Shown here in pieces: positions 22,773 to 31,276 of a DNA stretch of 64,000 bases. A program made the translations under genes and the position numbers. The DNA is from Brevirhabdus pacifica (GTDB taxonomy: Bacteria > Pseudomonadota > Alphaproteobacteria > Rhodobacterales > Rhodobacteraceae): contig NZ_PGFI01000011.1 in the NCBI RefSeq assembly GCF_002797755.1, positions 1,550,001-1,614,000 of the forward strand, in the 5' to 3' direction. How positions within the stretch are numbered: the first letter of the stretch is position 1; each line of letters starts with the position of its first letter. Under the pieces are notes generated by a model. It was not told the origin of the DNA. It worked only from the letters and a program-made list of their open reading frames with translations, and did no database searches.

Positions 22773-23243
22773 TCAACGATACCGACCGAGGATTCGTTCA
22801 CTTCCCCACCAGATCAGGGCCATGCCGCCCCCAGCGACCAAGCCAAGCCAGAGCCACCCAGATTCACCGAGAGGAACGATCCCCAGCCCGTGACCCAGCA
22901 CCGGCAGGATCATCAGAAGCAGGAATGGCCCCGTGTAGCGGCAGTGAACACGACCGCAGCGGCGCGAATTCAGCACGCAGGCTCCGCCCATCCAGGCCAG
23001 CGCCAAGACCCAGATCAGGGTCTTGAGCAGGTCGGGCAGCGGGATGGCCAGGATCATCGCCCCGAGGGGTAGCCACCAGGCAAGAACGCTGCTGCGCGCG
23101 GTGTTCAGCAGGTCGGTCGCGGCGCGGCCTGCTGAGTGGGTCGGGGATTGTCCCTGTGCGGCGGGTTGTCGGGATGCGAGGCGGGGGGATGTGTGGGGGC
23201 TCATATAGGTTTTCCAGTCGGTTCGGGGGCGCAGCGGCTGCAT
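22773..23243 (-). CDS. Small multi-pass membrane protein with CGRVHC motif
   Basis: About 156 residues with three to four hydrophobic helices and a conserved-looking cytosolic or interfacial motif, NSRRCGRVHCRYTGPF, which contains two Cys and one His and could bind a soft metal. I do not recognise a named family. The start is uncertain: in-frame ATGs occur at 23279, 23243 and 23204, none with a strong ribosome site. It lies upstream of the flavin disulfide oxidoreductase and downstream of a MerR-like promoter. A membrane Cys protein plus a MerA-like reductase under MerR-type control recalls mercury or other metal systems, but the substrate is not shown by sequence. Confidence 0.65.
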   Translation of the reverse strand: MQPLRPRTDWKTYMSPHTSPRLASRQPAAQGQSPTHSAGRAATDLLNTARSSVLAWWLPLGAMILAIPLPDLLKTLIWVLALAWMGGACVLNSRRCGRVHCRYTGPFLLLMILPVLGHGLGIVPLGESGWLWLGLVAGGGMALIWWGSERILGRYR

Positions 23244-23306
23244 GCTGTGCCGTTTCTCTTGGGTTATGGTGCGCGGCATCTCGGCCGCCCGATCGTCTCA
23301 ACTGAC

Positions 23307-23337
23307 AAGATGGGGTCTGTAGCCACTACAGGATCAA
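23307..23337 (-). promoter_or_regulatory. MerR-type promoter with 19-bp spacer
   Basis: Read on the minus strand, TTGATC (-35, 23337-23332) is followed by the perfect dyad CTGTAG-TGG-CTACAG (23331-23317) and, after a 19-bp spacer, CATCTT (-10, 23312-23307). An over-long spacer filled by a dyad is the hallmark of MerR-family promoters, and the sequence resembles that described for CadR/PbrR operators. It points at the membrane protein and oxidoreductase genes. The -10 is poor, and no MerR gene lies adjacent. Confidence 0.6.
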
Positions 23338-23445
23338 GGGGCGATACGCGCGAAAGGTTCTCGCGGCTTTGCGACGGTGGCGGCCGGAGGCCGGTGGCCA
23401 ACGCGGCCTCTCGCCTCCGCCACGGGGTTGCGGTAGAACCGGGCC

Positions 23446-24066
23446 ATGGCACAGATCGACTCGCTTTTCGTTACCCGTCTTTACCGTGCGGCCCTTGCCG
23501 AGCACGGCAAACCCGTCGACCCCGGTGAGCTGGAGGCCGCGTGCCTTTCCATCGCCGAGGATGACGAGGCCGGCCAGGACTGGTGCGAGGAAAATGGCTT
23601 TCCCGGTTACACGAGCTATGCCTCGCTGACCGACCTGCCGTGGCGTTTTCCGATCTTCGCGGACCTTGTGAAAGTGCTAGACAAGCATGTCGCGTCCTTT
23701 GCCAAGGACCTGGAATTTGACCTGGCCGACAAGAAGATCAAGCTTGATTCCCTGTGGATCAACATCCTGCCCGAGGGCGGCATCCACACCTCGCACCTGC
23801 ATCCCCATTCGGTGATCAGCGGCACGACCTATGTGGCCATGCCGACCGATACCAGCGCCATCAAGTTCGAGGATCCGCGCCTTGCAATGATGATGGCCGC
23901 CCCCTCGCGCACCAAGGGCGCGCGGGCCGAGCTGCGCAATTTCATCTACGTCGCCCCCGAGGTCGGCGAGGTGCTGCTGTGGGAAAGCTGGCTGCGCCAC
24001 GAGGTGCCCATGAACATGGCCGAGGACGACCGCATCAGCGTCAGCTTCAACTACGGCTGGGAATAA
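23446..24066 (+). CDS. Putative 2OG-Fe(II) oxygenase (TIGR02466-like)
   Basis: This 206-residue soluble protein has a His-rich metal site, HTSHLHPHSVISGTTYV (His114, 117, 119 and 121), a distal His185 in RHEVPM and Arg196 in DRISVSFNY, the probable 2-oxoglutarate anchor. The double-stranded beta-helix spacing matches the TIGR02466 putative 2OG-Fe(II) oxygenases, which have no firm substrate. It is alone in its orientation, with a hairpin after the stop codon. Confidence 0.8.
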   Translation: MAQIDSLFVTRLYRAALAEHGKPVDPGELEAACLSIAEDDEAGQDWCEENGFPGYTSYASLTDLPWRFPIFADLVKVLDKHVASFAKDLEFDLADKKIKLDSLWINILPEGGIHTSHLHPHSVISGTTYVAMPTDTSAIKFEDPRLAMMMAAPSRTKGARAELRNFIYVAPEVGEVLLWESWLRHEVPMNMAEDDRISVSFNYGWE

Positions 24067-24089
24067 TGCCGGCCGTTTAAACGCCGGCA
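24067..24089. terminator. Inverted repeat between convergent genes
   Basis: TGCCGGC (24067-24073) and GCCGGCA (24083-24089) flank an AT-rich centre containing GTTTAAAC, directly after the oxygenase stop codon. The arms pair on either strand, so it could end both this transcript and that of the convergent phosphatase gene. Confidence 0.5.
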
Positions 24090-24105
24090 CTCGCCCGCAC
24101 TGACC

Positions 24106-24996
24106 TCAATCCAGCACACGCAGATTGTCGGAATGCAGCCGCCGTTCCCCGCGCCAGCCGTAGACGCAGCCGCTTTCGGGATAGTCGAGGCAGGCCGTCA
24201 CGGGCCCCTCAAGGCGCGGCGCGCCCTGCATCTTGTAATGTCCCATGAACACCGGCGGCGCGTCCTTCGGGTAGAAGGCGACCTCGTCGCTGCGGGGAAC
24301 CAGCCCCTGGGGAAGCTCCTCGGGCCGGGGCACCGACAGGGCGGCGTCGCGCCAGGTGCGGGCGGAAGAGCGCCACCAGGCGATGCGCACCCGGTGCCGT
24401 TCCTGCCCGTGGGCGTCGTGAAAGCCGTGCCCTTCGGGCAGTGGCAGTTCGGGGCCTGTCACCAGGTTGTTGACCGCGCGGGCGAATGCGCTTTGCTCGG
24501 CCGCGATCTCGGGCAGGTCCTCTTCGGCCAGGCGCCCGTCTGGGCGGCGCGCGGCGATCAGGTCGATATCGGGTTGGGACCAGCAGGCGTGCACCAGGCG
24601 CAGCCCTCCCAGATCCAGCCACAGGGGCAAATCCAGGAACCATCGCGTCCAGTCCAGCGCCTCGGGGGTCGCGGTGCCGAAGCGGCGCACGAAGCTTCGG
24701 TGCTGGGCCTTGTTCTTCTCGTTGTGGCTGCGCAGGGCGACGCCATCGACACCGGTGCGGTGATAGAGGATGGCGTTCAGCTCGTGATTGCCCATGACCG
24801 CCACCGCGCCCTGTGCGACCTGTCGGCGGACCAGCGCCAACACCGCTGCGTCGTCGGGGTGGCTGGCGTCCTGTGAGGCGTCGATGAAGTCGCCCAGAAA
24901 GGCCTGCGGCACGTTCGGATCGCCCAGGTCAAGCAGGCGCCGCGCGCGGTCGATATCGGCGTGCAGATCGGGCACGATCGTCCAGGCATCAGCCAT
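24106..24996 (-). CDS. Calcineurin-like metallophosphoesterase
   Basis: This 296-residue protein has the binuclear metal motifs VPDLHADIDRA (D-x-H), FLGDFIDA (G-D-x-x-D) and VMGNHELN (G-N-H-E/D), followed by later His residues including GHYKMQG. The open frame extends 39 codons upstream, but ATG 24996 has AAGGAG 8 bp before it and begins the conserved part. It resembles PrpE-type serine/threonine or diadenosine tetraphosphate phosphatases; the substrate is not fixed by sequence. It is separated by 228 bp from rlmE on the same strand. Confidence 0.85.
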   Translation of the reverse strand: MADAWTIVPDLHADIDRARRLLDLGDPNVPQAFLGDFIDASQDASHPDDAAVLALVRRQVAQGAVAVMGNHELNAILYHRTGVDGVALRSHNEKNKAQHRSFVRRFGTATPEALDWTRWFLDLPLWLDLGGLRLVHACWSQPDIDLIAARRPDGRLAEEDLPEIAAEQSAFARAVNNLVTGPELPLPEGHGFHDAHGQERHRVRIAWWRSSARTWRDAALSVPRPEELPQGLVPRSDEVAFYPKDAPPVFMGHYKMQGAPRLEGPVTACLDYPESGCVYGWRGERRLHSDNLRVLD

Positions 24997-25224
24997 GGGG
25001 GCGCTCCTTGCAGACCGGGGGAAGGACGGAGATTTTCGTGCGGAACCGGCGCTCGCGCCAGTCCCGCATGCCACAAACACAAAGGGCCGTCCCGGGTTCC
25101 GGCGGATCGTCAAAAAAACTGGAAGGCGTCGACAATTCCATGGCTTGCCCGGTCATCCTTGTGCGGGTCCCGGGCGCAAACCAGGGCGCCCGCCGGGGGC
25201 CCGTGCGGCAAGGCGGGGGCGCCT

Positions 25225-25929
25225 TCAGCCCTTGAAGCCCGTGGCCACGACGAATTTTTCGGAGCTGTCCGAGCGGCTTGCCGGCGGCTTGACGTTGGCC
25301 ACCTTGGCAAAGCGCTGTTTCAGCAGTTTCTGCAGGTCCCCCTCGGCGCCGCCGGCCAGCACCTTGGCGACGAAGGTGCCGCCCTCGTCCAGCACGTCGA
25401 ATGCGAAATGCGCCGCCGCCTCGCACAGGGCGATGATGCGCAGGTGATCGGTCTGCTTGTGCCCCGAGGCCGAGGCCGCCATGTCCGACATCACCACGTC
25501 CGCCTTGCCGCCAAGCCAGCCCTTGACCTTCTCGTCGGCCTCATCCTCCAGGAAATCCAGCTGGTGGATCTCGGCCCCGGCGATGGGCTCGACCTCTTGC
25601 AGATCGACGCCGAGGACGGTGCCGACGGATTTGCCGCCCCGCTCGCCCAGGGCGTTGACGCGCTTGACCGCGACCTGGCACCAGCCGCCGGGCGCACAGC
25701 CCAGATCCACCACCCGTGCCCCGGGCACGAGGAAGCGGTACTTGTCATCCAGCTCGAGGATCTTGAAGGCGGCGCGCCCGCGGTAGCCCGCGTCGCGGGC
25801 AGCACGCACGTAGGGATCGTTCAGCTGCCGCTCCAGCCAGAGGGTCGAGGACAGGCGGCGGCCGCGCGCGCTTTTGACCTTGACCCGAAGGTCCCGCCGG
25901 CCACGTCCGCTTGTCTTCTTCTCGGTCAT
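25225..25929 (-). CDS. rlmE: 23S rRNA (uridine-2'-O)-methyltransferase RlmE/FtsJ
   Basis: This 234-residue SAM-dependent enzyme methylates the 2'-O of U2552 in the A-loop of 23S rRNA. The SAM-binding motif [11 protein letters not shown] and the catalytic K-D-K-E tetrad regions are visible: [13 protein letters not shown]-type N-terminus (here [13 protein letters not shown]), VMSDMAAS with the catalytic Asp, and GGTFVAKVL with the catalytic Lys. A basic N-terminal extension ([19 protein letters not shown]) is common in alphaproteobacteria. A Ppx/GppA phosphatase gene lies 139 bp upstream on the same strand. Confidence 0.95.
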   Translation of the reverse strand: MTEKKTSGRGRRDLRVKVKSARGRRLSSTLWLERQLNDPYVRAARDAGYRGRAAFKILELDDKYRFLVPGARVVDLGCAPGGWCQVAVKRVNALGERGGKSVGTVLGVDLQEVEPIAGAEIHQLDFLEDEADEKVKGWLGGKADVVMSDMAASASGHKQTDHLRIIALCEAAAHFAFDVLDEGGTFVAKVLAGGAEGDLQKLLKQRFAKVANVKPPASRSDSSEKFVVATGFKG

Positions 25930-26068
25930 CGGAATGCCTTCTTGCCGGGCGGCAGAAGCGCCGCGCCTGCCGCGAAATATAGCCCGCAGGCCCCTGCCGC
26001 AACCCCGCGCGGTCGCGCCCGTCGGGCACCGGCGCGTAACGGCCCCGGAAGAGGCCCCGGAAGCGGAC

Positions 26069-27187
26069 CTAGAACGGGCCGTCCTCGATCACGCCATCGG
26101 CGCTCATCTGGGCATAGAGAAGCCCCTCGCGCAGGCCCCGGTCGGCCACCGAAAGCCGGTCCGTGGGCCAGACCCGCAACAGCGCCTGCAGGATCGCGGC
26201 CCCGCTCATGATCAGCGCATGGCGGTCGCGGCCGATGCGCACGTCGGCGCGCCGCCCCTCGGGGCCCATGGCCAGGTAGCTCTGGATCACGCCGTCGATC
26301 TGGTCCGAGGTCATGCGCAGCCCATCGACCTTGTTGCGGTCATACCGCTTCAGCCCCAGGTGGCTGGCCGCGACCGTTGTGACCGTGCCGCTTGTGCCGA
26401 TGATCTGGAACCCCTCGCGCACCCCGTCGGCGTCGCGATAGGGCGAGAAGCTGGCAAGGTTCTCCTCGAAGAACCAGCTCATCAGGGCGAAGCGCGCGGC
26501 GTCGTCCTGAACGTCCATGAACTGGTCCTTCAGCGTCGCCACCCCCAGCGGCACCGAGATCCAGTCGACCACCTTGGCGCCCGGCAGGTCGCTGTGAACG
26601 GCGGTAAAACCGGTGTGCAGGCGCATGATGGCGCGGGGCCGTTCGATCGGGGGAACGCGCGACAGGTCGATCCACACCAGCTCGGTCGAGCCGCCGCCGA
26701 TGTCCATCACCAGAAGCTGCTCGGTCCGGGTCGACACCAGCGGCGCGCAGGAGACGACGGCCAGCCGCGCCTCCTCCTCGGGCTCGATGATATCCAGCCA
26801 GAAGCCGCATTCGCGGTGCACCAGCTTGATGAACTCATGGGCGTTGCTGGCCCGGCGACACGCCTCGGTTGCGACAAGGCGCATCCGTTGGACGTTGTGG
26901 CGCGAGAGCTTCTTCTGACAGATCTTCAGCGCGCCCACGGCCCGGGCCATGGAGCTGCGGGACAACTGGCCGGACGCCTCCAGACCGGTGCCAAGCTGGA
27001 CCGATTTCGAGAAGCTGTCGACCACGTGAAGCTGGGTGCCCTTCGGCTGAGCGATGAGCATCCTGCACGAGTTCGTTCCAAGATCCAGCGCCGCGTAAAG
27101 GTCGGCCGGATCAGGGTTTGTCTTTGGCGCAGGGCGCTCGACCGCGGTGGGGAACGGCCGTGCGCCAGCGGGCCGTCTGGGTGCCAT
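26069..27187 (-). CDS. Ppx/GppA family phosphatase
   Basis: This 372-residue member of the ASKHA superfamily hydrolyses polyphosphate or pppGpp in characterised relatives. It has [15 protein letters not shown] (phosphate 1 loop), [11 protein letters not shown] and [13 protein letters not shown] (phosphate 2 loop), and it is the short form without the C-terminal HD domain. The first 20 residues are basic and Pro-rich. Co-direction with rlmE fits a stringent-response or ribosome link. Whether it acts on polyphosphate or on guanosine pentaphosphate cannot be told. Confidence 0.9.
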   Translation of the reverse strand: MAPRRPAGARPFPTAVERPAPKTNPDPADLYAALDLGTNSCRMLIAQPKGTQLHVVDSFSKSVQLGTGLEASGQLSRSSMARAVGALKICQKKLSRHNVQRMRLVATEACRRASNAHEFIKLVHRECGFWLDIIEPEEEARLAVVSCAPLVSTRTEQLLVMDIGGGSTELVWIDLSRVPPIERPRAIMRLHTGFTAVHSDLPGAKVVDWISVPLGVATLKDQFMDVQDDAARFALMSWFFEENLASFSPYRDADGVREGFQIIGTSGTVTTVAASHLGLKRYDRNKVDGLRMTSDQIDGVIQSYLAMGPEGRRADVRIGRDRHALIMSGAAILQALLRVWPTDRLSVADRGLREGLLYAQMSADGVIEDGPF

Positions 27188-27521
27188 GTCGGCTCCAATC
27201 CTGAGTTGTGTTCAGCGTAGTGCCCGGGCGTGTCGCGTGCAAGCCCGGCCTCGCGTCATCCGCCCCGGTCGGAGCCTTCGCGCCGAGGGGGATGGCGGTG
27301 CCATTCCCCGTCCCGTTCACAAAGATGATGAAAAGAATTCAGACCCCTTGCGCCGCTCGGCGCTGGCCCGCGGGCGGGGGTTTGGGTATGGGTTTGAGGC
27401 CCGCGGTGAGCAGCCGCCGTCAGGGCACGGGTCGTTGCAAGGCGCCGTTGGGTCGAAATCGGACATCGGCGGCGACCGGCAAGGGCCTACACCCGAAGGC
27501 GTTGCGAAAAGGATTCGACAC
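27188..27521 (+). other. 334-bp intergenic region, possible structured leader
   Basis: This gap separates the divergent Ppx/GppA gene and the C1 operon. Its 3' part holds a potential hairpin: GGTCGTTG (27430-27437) pairs with CGGCGACC (27470-27477), with a smaller GCCG/CGGC pairing inside. I do not see the conserved boxes of cobalamin, SAM or THF riboswitches. The ribosome site AAAGGA before ATG 27522 is at its end. Confidence 0.4.
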
Positions 27522-27818
27522 ATGCCCGACGTCACCATCGTCTTTTGGCGCGACATTCCGGCCCAGGTCATCGTTGGCAAGGGCCGTCGCGGATCGAAGA
27601 TGCCCCTGCCCGAGCGTTTCGAGCAGGCGATCGACCGCTGCGCCATGAAGATCGGTGCCAAGGATAGCGATTCCTACATGGCGGACTGGCGCAAGGCCGG
27701 CTCCTATCCCGTGGAAGGAGAGGCAGACGTGGTGGCCAAGGCGGAAGCGGATCGGATCGCAACGGAATATGACACCGACAGGCTGCGCCAACTCATCGAG
27801 AATGATGGCTGGGCCTGA
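27522..27818 (+). CDS. PF13769-type 'virulence factor' protein
   Basis: This 98-residue protein starts MPDVTIVFWRDIPAQVI and contains RRGSKMPLPERFEQAID, which I recognise as the small 'virulence factor' domain family. The function is unknown despite the name. It is soluble and mixed-charge, with no Cys ligands. The ATG at 27522 has AAAGGA upstream. It lies 25 bp before the MetF-type gene and is part of the C1 operon, so a role in folate/corrinoid methyl transfer is likelier than virulence. Confidence 0.8.
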   Translation: MPDVTIVFWRDIPAQVIVGKGRRGSKMPLPERFEQAIDRCAMKIGAKDSDSYMADWRKAGSYPVEGEADVVAKAEADRIATEYDTDRLRQLIENDGWA

Positions 27819-27843
27819 CCGCAATCGGATATGGAGAGCTGCG

Positions 27844-28782
27844 ATGGCCCTGCTTCAGTTCAGCCGGAAGACCGGCACCGCCACCCTGCCCCGGCCCACC
27901 CCTGAGATGGAGGCGCTTCTGAAGGGCTTCTCGATCGAGGTGATGCCGCGCACCGCCGCCAAGGTCGAGCATTTCGCCGAGCTTCTGCCGGCGGGCACCC
28001 GGGTCTACATCGCCCATATCGACGGCACCTCCATCGACGAGATGGTGCTGACCGCGCGCCGACTGGCCAGCGAGGGGTTCGAGGTGATGCCGCATTTCCC
28101 CGCGCGCATCATCCCCGACACCGCGACCCTGGCCGACTGGATCGCCCGCTACCAGGGTGAAGCCGGTGTCCGCGAGGCGCTTTTGCTGGGCGGCGGCGTC
28201 AGCAGCCCCGCCGGCGAGTTCGACAATTCCATGCAGCTCATGGAAACCGGCCTTTTCGACAAGGCCGGCTTCACCCGTCTGCACGTGGCCGGCCACCCCG
28301 AGGGCAACCGCGACATCGACCCCGACGGATCGGACCGAAACGTGCTTGAGGCACTGCGCTGGAAGCAGGCCTTCAGCGAGCGCAGCGATGCCGAAATGGC
28401 CGTCGTCACCCAGTTCGTGTTCGAGGCCGACCCGGTCATCGCCTGGGCCGAGCGTCTGCGCGCCGAGGGGATCGACCTGCCGCTGCACATCGGGGTCGCC
28501 GGCCCCGCAAAGCTTCAGACCCTGATCAAATTCGCCGTGGCCTGCGGCGTCGGTCCCAGCCTGCGCGTGCTTCAGCGCCGGGCGCGGGACGTTACCCGCC
28601 TTGTCCAGCCTCACGAGCCCACCGAGGTGTTGGCGGGGCTGGCAGCCCATCGCGCGGCCAACCCGGACAGCAACATTCGCAACATCCACTTCTTTCCCCT
28701 GGGCGGCATTGCGGCAAACGGTCAATGGACGACCGAAAACGCCGGCAGCTCGGGCATTCCCGCAATACAAAAACAAGGATAA
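27844..28782 (+). CDS. Methylenetetrahydrofolate reductase-like protein
   Basis: This 312-residue TIM-barrel flavoprotein of the MetF type interconverts 5,10-methylene- and 5-methyl-tetrahydrofolate. It shows FSIEVMPRTAAKVEHF at the N-terminus (MetF usually has F-E-x-F-P-P; here EVMP), LLLGGGVSSPAGEFDNSMQL at the flavin region and GIAANGQWTTEN near the end. It is more diverged than the MetF serving methionine synthesis, which fits a catabolic paralogue. It lies between the PF13769 gene and the corrinoid methyltransferase gene (6-bp gap) and would take methyl groups delivered to tetrahydrofolate toward oxidation. Confidence 0.85.
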   Translation: MALLQFSRKTGTATLPRPTPEMEALLKGFSIEVMPRTAAKVEHFAELLPAGTRVYIAHIDGTSIDEMVLTARRLASEGFEVMPHFPARIIPDTATLADWIARYQGEAGVREALLLGGGVSSPAGEFDNSMQLMETGLFDKAGFTRLHVAGHPEGNRDIDPDGSDRNVLEALRWKQAFSERSDAEMAVVTQFVFEADPVIAWAERLRAEGIDLPLHIGVAGPAKLQTLIKFAVACGVGPSLRVLQRRARDVTRLVQPHEPTEVLAGLAAHRAANPDSNIRNIHFFPLGGIAANGQWTTENAGSSGIPAIQKQG

Positions 28783-28788
28783 TTCTCA

Positions 28789-29775
28789 ATGGTGCGCACT
28801 GTCGTCGAATCCAAGACCAAGACCGTCGTCATCGGCTTTGACGAGCCCTTCTGCGTGATCGGTGAACGCATCAATCCCACCGGGCGCAAGAAGCTGGCGG
28901 CCGAGCTGGAATTGGACGATTTCTCGACCGTCGAGCGTGACGCGATCGAACAGGTCGCCTGCGGCGCGATGGTGCTGGACGTGAACTCGGGCGCGGTCTT
29001 CACCAACAAGATGGCCGAGGATCCCCGCTACGCCGACAACAACTTTGTCGAGCCGACGCTGATGCCCGAGATGGTGCGCCGGATCCAGGCCATCGTCGAT
29101 GTGCCTCTGTGCATCGACAGCTCGGTCCCCGGTGCGCTGGAAAACGGGCTTGAGGCCGCCGAGGGCCGGCCGCTTCTGAACTCGGTCACCGGCGAGGAGG
29201 AGCGTCTGGAACTGGTGCTGCCGCTGGTCAAGAAATACAACGTCCCCGTGGTCGCGATCAGCAACGACGACACCGGCATTTCCGAAGACCCCGAGGTGCG
29301 CTTTGCCGTCGCCAAGAAGATCGTGGAGCGGGCCGCCGATTTCGGCATTCCCGCCCATGACATCGTGGTCGATCCGCTGGTCATGCCCGTCGGCGCCATG
29401 GCCTCGGCCGGTCAGCAGGTCTTTACCCTGGTGCGCCGTCTGCGCGACGAGCTGGGCGTCAACACCACCTGCGGCGCCTCGAACGTCAGCTTCGGCCTGC
29501 CCAACCGCCACGGGATCAACGCGGCCTTCCTGCCGATGGCGATCGGCGCTGGCATGACCTCGGCCATCATGAACCCTATCCGCGCGGTCGAGATGGAGGC
29601 CGTCGCGGCCGCCAACTTCCTGATGAACCACGATCCCAACGGCGGCAACTGGATCCGGCTTGCCCGGGTGCTGGAAGCCGTCAAGGAAGGGGCCAGCTTC
29701 GCCGAGGCTTCGAAGGCGGCACAGGAAGCAGGCGCGGCCGGCGGTCGTGGCGGGCGCCGGCGCCGCCGGGGCTGA
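28789..29775 (+). CDS. Methyltetrahydrofolate:corrinoid methyltransferase (MtrH/AcsE-like)
   Basis: This 328-residue protein has a pterin-binding TIM barrel: VIGERINPTGRKKL, a second strand with VLDVNSGA, LCIDSSVP, LLNSVTGEE, VVAISNDDTG and an ASNVSFGLPNRH segment, all typical of methyltetrahydrofolate:corrinoid methyltransferases. It should move a methyl group between a corrinoid protein and tetrahydrofolate. An AAGGATAATT ribosome site precedes ATG 28789. The C-terminus ends in an unusual Gly/Arg tail (GRGGRRRRRG) also seen in the RACo-like protein 2.4 kb downstream. No corrinoid protein gene is in the window, so the partner must be encoded elsewhere. Confidence 0.88.
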   Translation: MVRTVVESKTKTVVIGFDEPFCVIGERINPTGRKKLAAELELDDFSTVERDAIEQVACGAMVLDVNSGAVFTNKMAEDPRYADNNFVEPTLMPEMVRRIQAIVDVPLCIDSSVPGALENGLEAAEGRPLLNSVTGEEERLELVLPLVKKYNVPVVAISNDDTGISEDPEVRFAVAKKIVERAADFGIPAHDIVVDPLVMPVGAMASAGQQVFTLVRRLRDELGVNTTCGASNVSFGLPNRHGINAAFLPMAIGAGMTSAIMNPIRAVEMEAVAAANFLMNHDPNGGNWIRLARVLEAVKEGASFAEASKAAQEAGAAGGRGGRRRRRG

Positions 29776-29817
29776 CATGCTTGGCGGTCCGGGAATGGCC
29801 CGCCCCTGAGACATGAG

Positions 29818-29855
29818 AAAACCCGCCCCGCGTGGCAGCGCGTGGGCGGGTTTTT
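29818..29855 (+). terminator. Intrinsic terminator of the C1 operon
   Basis: CCCGCCC (29822-29828) pairs with GGGCGGG (29844-29850), extended inward by CGCG/CGCG-type pairing, and is followed by TTTTT. It is preceded by AAAA, so it can also terminate in the opposite direction for the convergent 404-residue gene. Confidence 0.85.
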
Positions 29856-29878
29856 CCGTTCGTGGGCCGTGATGCCGG

Positions 29879-31093
29879 TCAGGCTGTGGCGGCGCCGGCC
29901 TTGTCCATGCCGGCGCCGGGTGCCTGCCTGCCGTCCCGACCGACGGTTCGGCTGCGTGCATAAAGCCCGTAGAACTCGGCATACCCCCCGTCGGGGGACC
30001 ATTCGTCCAGGTGCACCTCGCGCAGGAAGCGCGCGACCAGGATACGCGGGGTCTTGTCCAGGCCCTGGGCCAGGGCCCAGGCGGCCCAGCGATTGGCGGC
30101 AGCCTGAGTGCCCGCACGCGCCACCAGGTCGGTCAGCGAGCGGCTGATCCGCTCATGGCTGAAGCCGGGAATGCGCCGCGGGTCGAGGTAAAGCGACAAC
30201 CGCGCCGCTATCCGCCCGTAAGCCCCCTCGCCCAGAACCGGCGCCGTGGCGCGCAGCGCCCGCTCGGCCAGCGCCTCGACATCTTCCATCGTGCCATACC
30301 AGCCCGGCATGAGGTGAAGCGCGCGCTGTTCGAACGGGTAGCAGTCTGTCGGATTGACCATGACCCAGCGCGAGAAGCGATCCGACAGGGCCGCCGGCGG
30401 GTTCGGCTGGACGAAACCGCACATGTAAACCGCCTCGGCCATGTAGCTGCTGAGGCCCGCGTCGGGGTCGGCCTGGCGCAAAAGCCCCTCGGCCTCCTGA
30501 AGCATGGCGTGGAAGGCGCCGGTGCCCTCCTCGGTGGCGGGGCGCCCGGCCAGCGCGCCCTGGGCGGCCCAACCGGCCTCGATCAGGGCCAGTGCGGTCA
30601 GCGAAAGGATTTCGGACGAGCCGTCGGCGCCGCGGGCGGCGGCGCGGAACGGGGCCAGAAGCCGCTCGACCGCGCGCATCTCGGCGCGCTTGCCCCAGGG
30701 GGCGCGCACCGCCTGCCGGATCGGCGCGACAGCGGCCTCGACCACGACATGGGACAGGCGCTGCCCGTCTCCGTAAAGACGCTCGTCCTCCTCGGCACGG
30801 CGCATCAGCTCGGCCAGCTCGTCCCAGCGGTTCTCGTTCATCAGGCGGCGCACCAGGCGGGGCACTTCGCCCTCGCGGCCGACGGCCGGATCCCCCTGGC
30901 GGATAGGCAGGCCCGAACGGAACTGCCCCGCACGCGCCCGGCGGGCACGCGGCAGCAGTTGCCCCATGAGATCCCTGAAGACCCTGCGGCCAAGTCCGAA
31001 GGCGATCGCCAGGAAAATCACGGCGAAAACAAGCGACGCCTGCTCAAGATCGTCCGGCGAAAGGGCCAGATCCGGCAATGTGAAGCCACGCAT
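29879..31093 (-). CDS. Conserved hypothetical membrane-anchored protein, 404 aa
   Basis: I do not recognise a named family. One hydrophobic helix lies at about residues 18-36 (ASLVFAVIFLAIAFGLG), followed by a basic stretch and a long soluble helical domain rich in Arg and Ala with SEL1/TPR-like helical pairs (for example NENRWDELAELMRRAEEDER). The second half has a conserved-looking aromatic region: YMCGFVQPNPP, then PFEQRALHLMPGWYG. It probably faces the cytoplasm from an N-terminal anchor. It is convergent with the C1 operon and has no close operon partner. Confidence 0.75.
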   Translation of the reverse strand: MRGFTLPDLALSPDDLEQASLVFAVIFLAIAFGLGRRVFRDLMGQLLPRARRARAGQFRSGLPIRQGDPAVGREGEVPRLVRRLMNENRWDELAELMRRAEEDERLYGDGQRLSHVVVEAAVAPIRQAVRAPWGKRAEMRAVERLLAPFRAAARGADGSSEILSLTALALIEAGWAAQGALAGRPATEEGTGAFHAMLQEAEGLLRQADPDAGLSSYMAEAVYMCGFVQPNPPAALSDRFSRWVMVNPTDCYPFEQRALHLMPGWYGTMEDVEALAERALRATAPVLGEGAYGRIAARLSLYLDPRRIPGFSHERISRSLTDLVARAGTQAAANRWAAWALAQGLDKTPRILVARFLREVHLDEWSPDGGYAEFYGLYARSRTVGRDGRQAPGAGMDKAGAATA

Positions 31094-31214
31094 CGATTCG
31101 GTCCTACCAGTTCCTAATGCGGTGGAAGGCTCTTATGCACCTGTGTCCGAACTGCGGCAGGATCGGGGCCATTCTGGATCGCCTCGGCCCACCGTGTCCT
31201 GGACATCCCCATAA

Positions 31215-31248
31215 TAAAAAGCGCCCCCGGCGAAGCGGAGGCGCTTTT
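31215..31248 (-). terminator. Intrinsic terminator of the cytochrome gene
   Basis: On the minus strand AAAAGCGCC (31248-31240) pairs with GGCGCTTTT (31225-31217), followed by further T residues (TTTTTATTAT). It lies 29 bp past the stop codon of the P460-like cytochrome gene. Confidence 0.85.
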
Positions 31249-31276
31249 CGTCAAGCTTCGTCAACGCCCGGGTGCG

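Noticed and set aside
27188-27521. Cobalamin or SAM riboswitch before the C1 operon
   Set aside because: The conserved B12 box and SAM aptamer elements were looked for and not found; only generic pairing is seen.
27147-27521. Upstream extension of the PF13769 gene
   Set aside because: The frame is open for 125 codons upstream, but conserved sequence starts at 27522, which has a good ribosome site.
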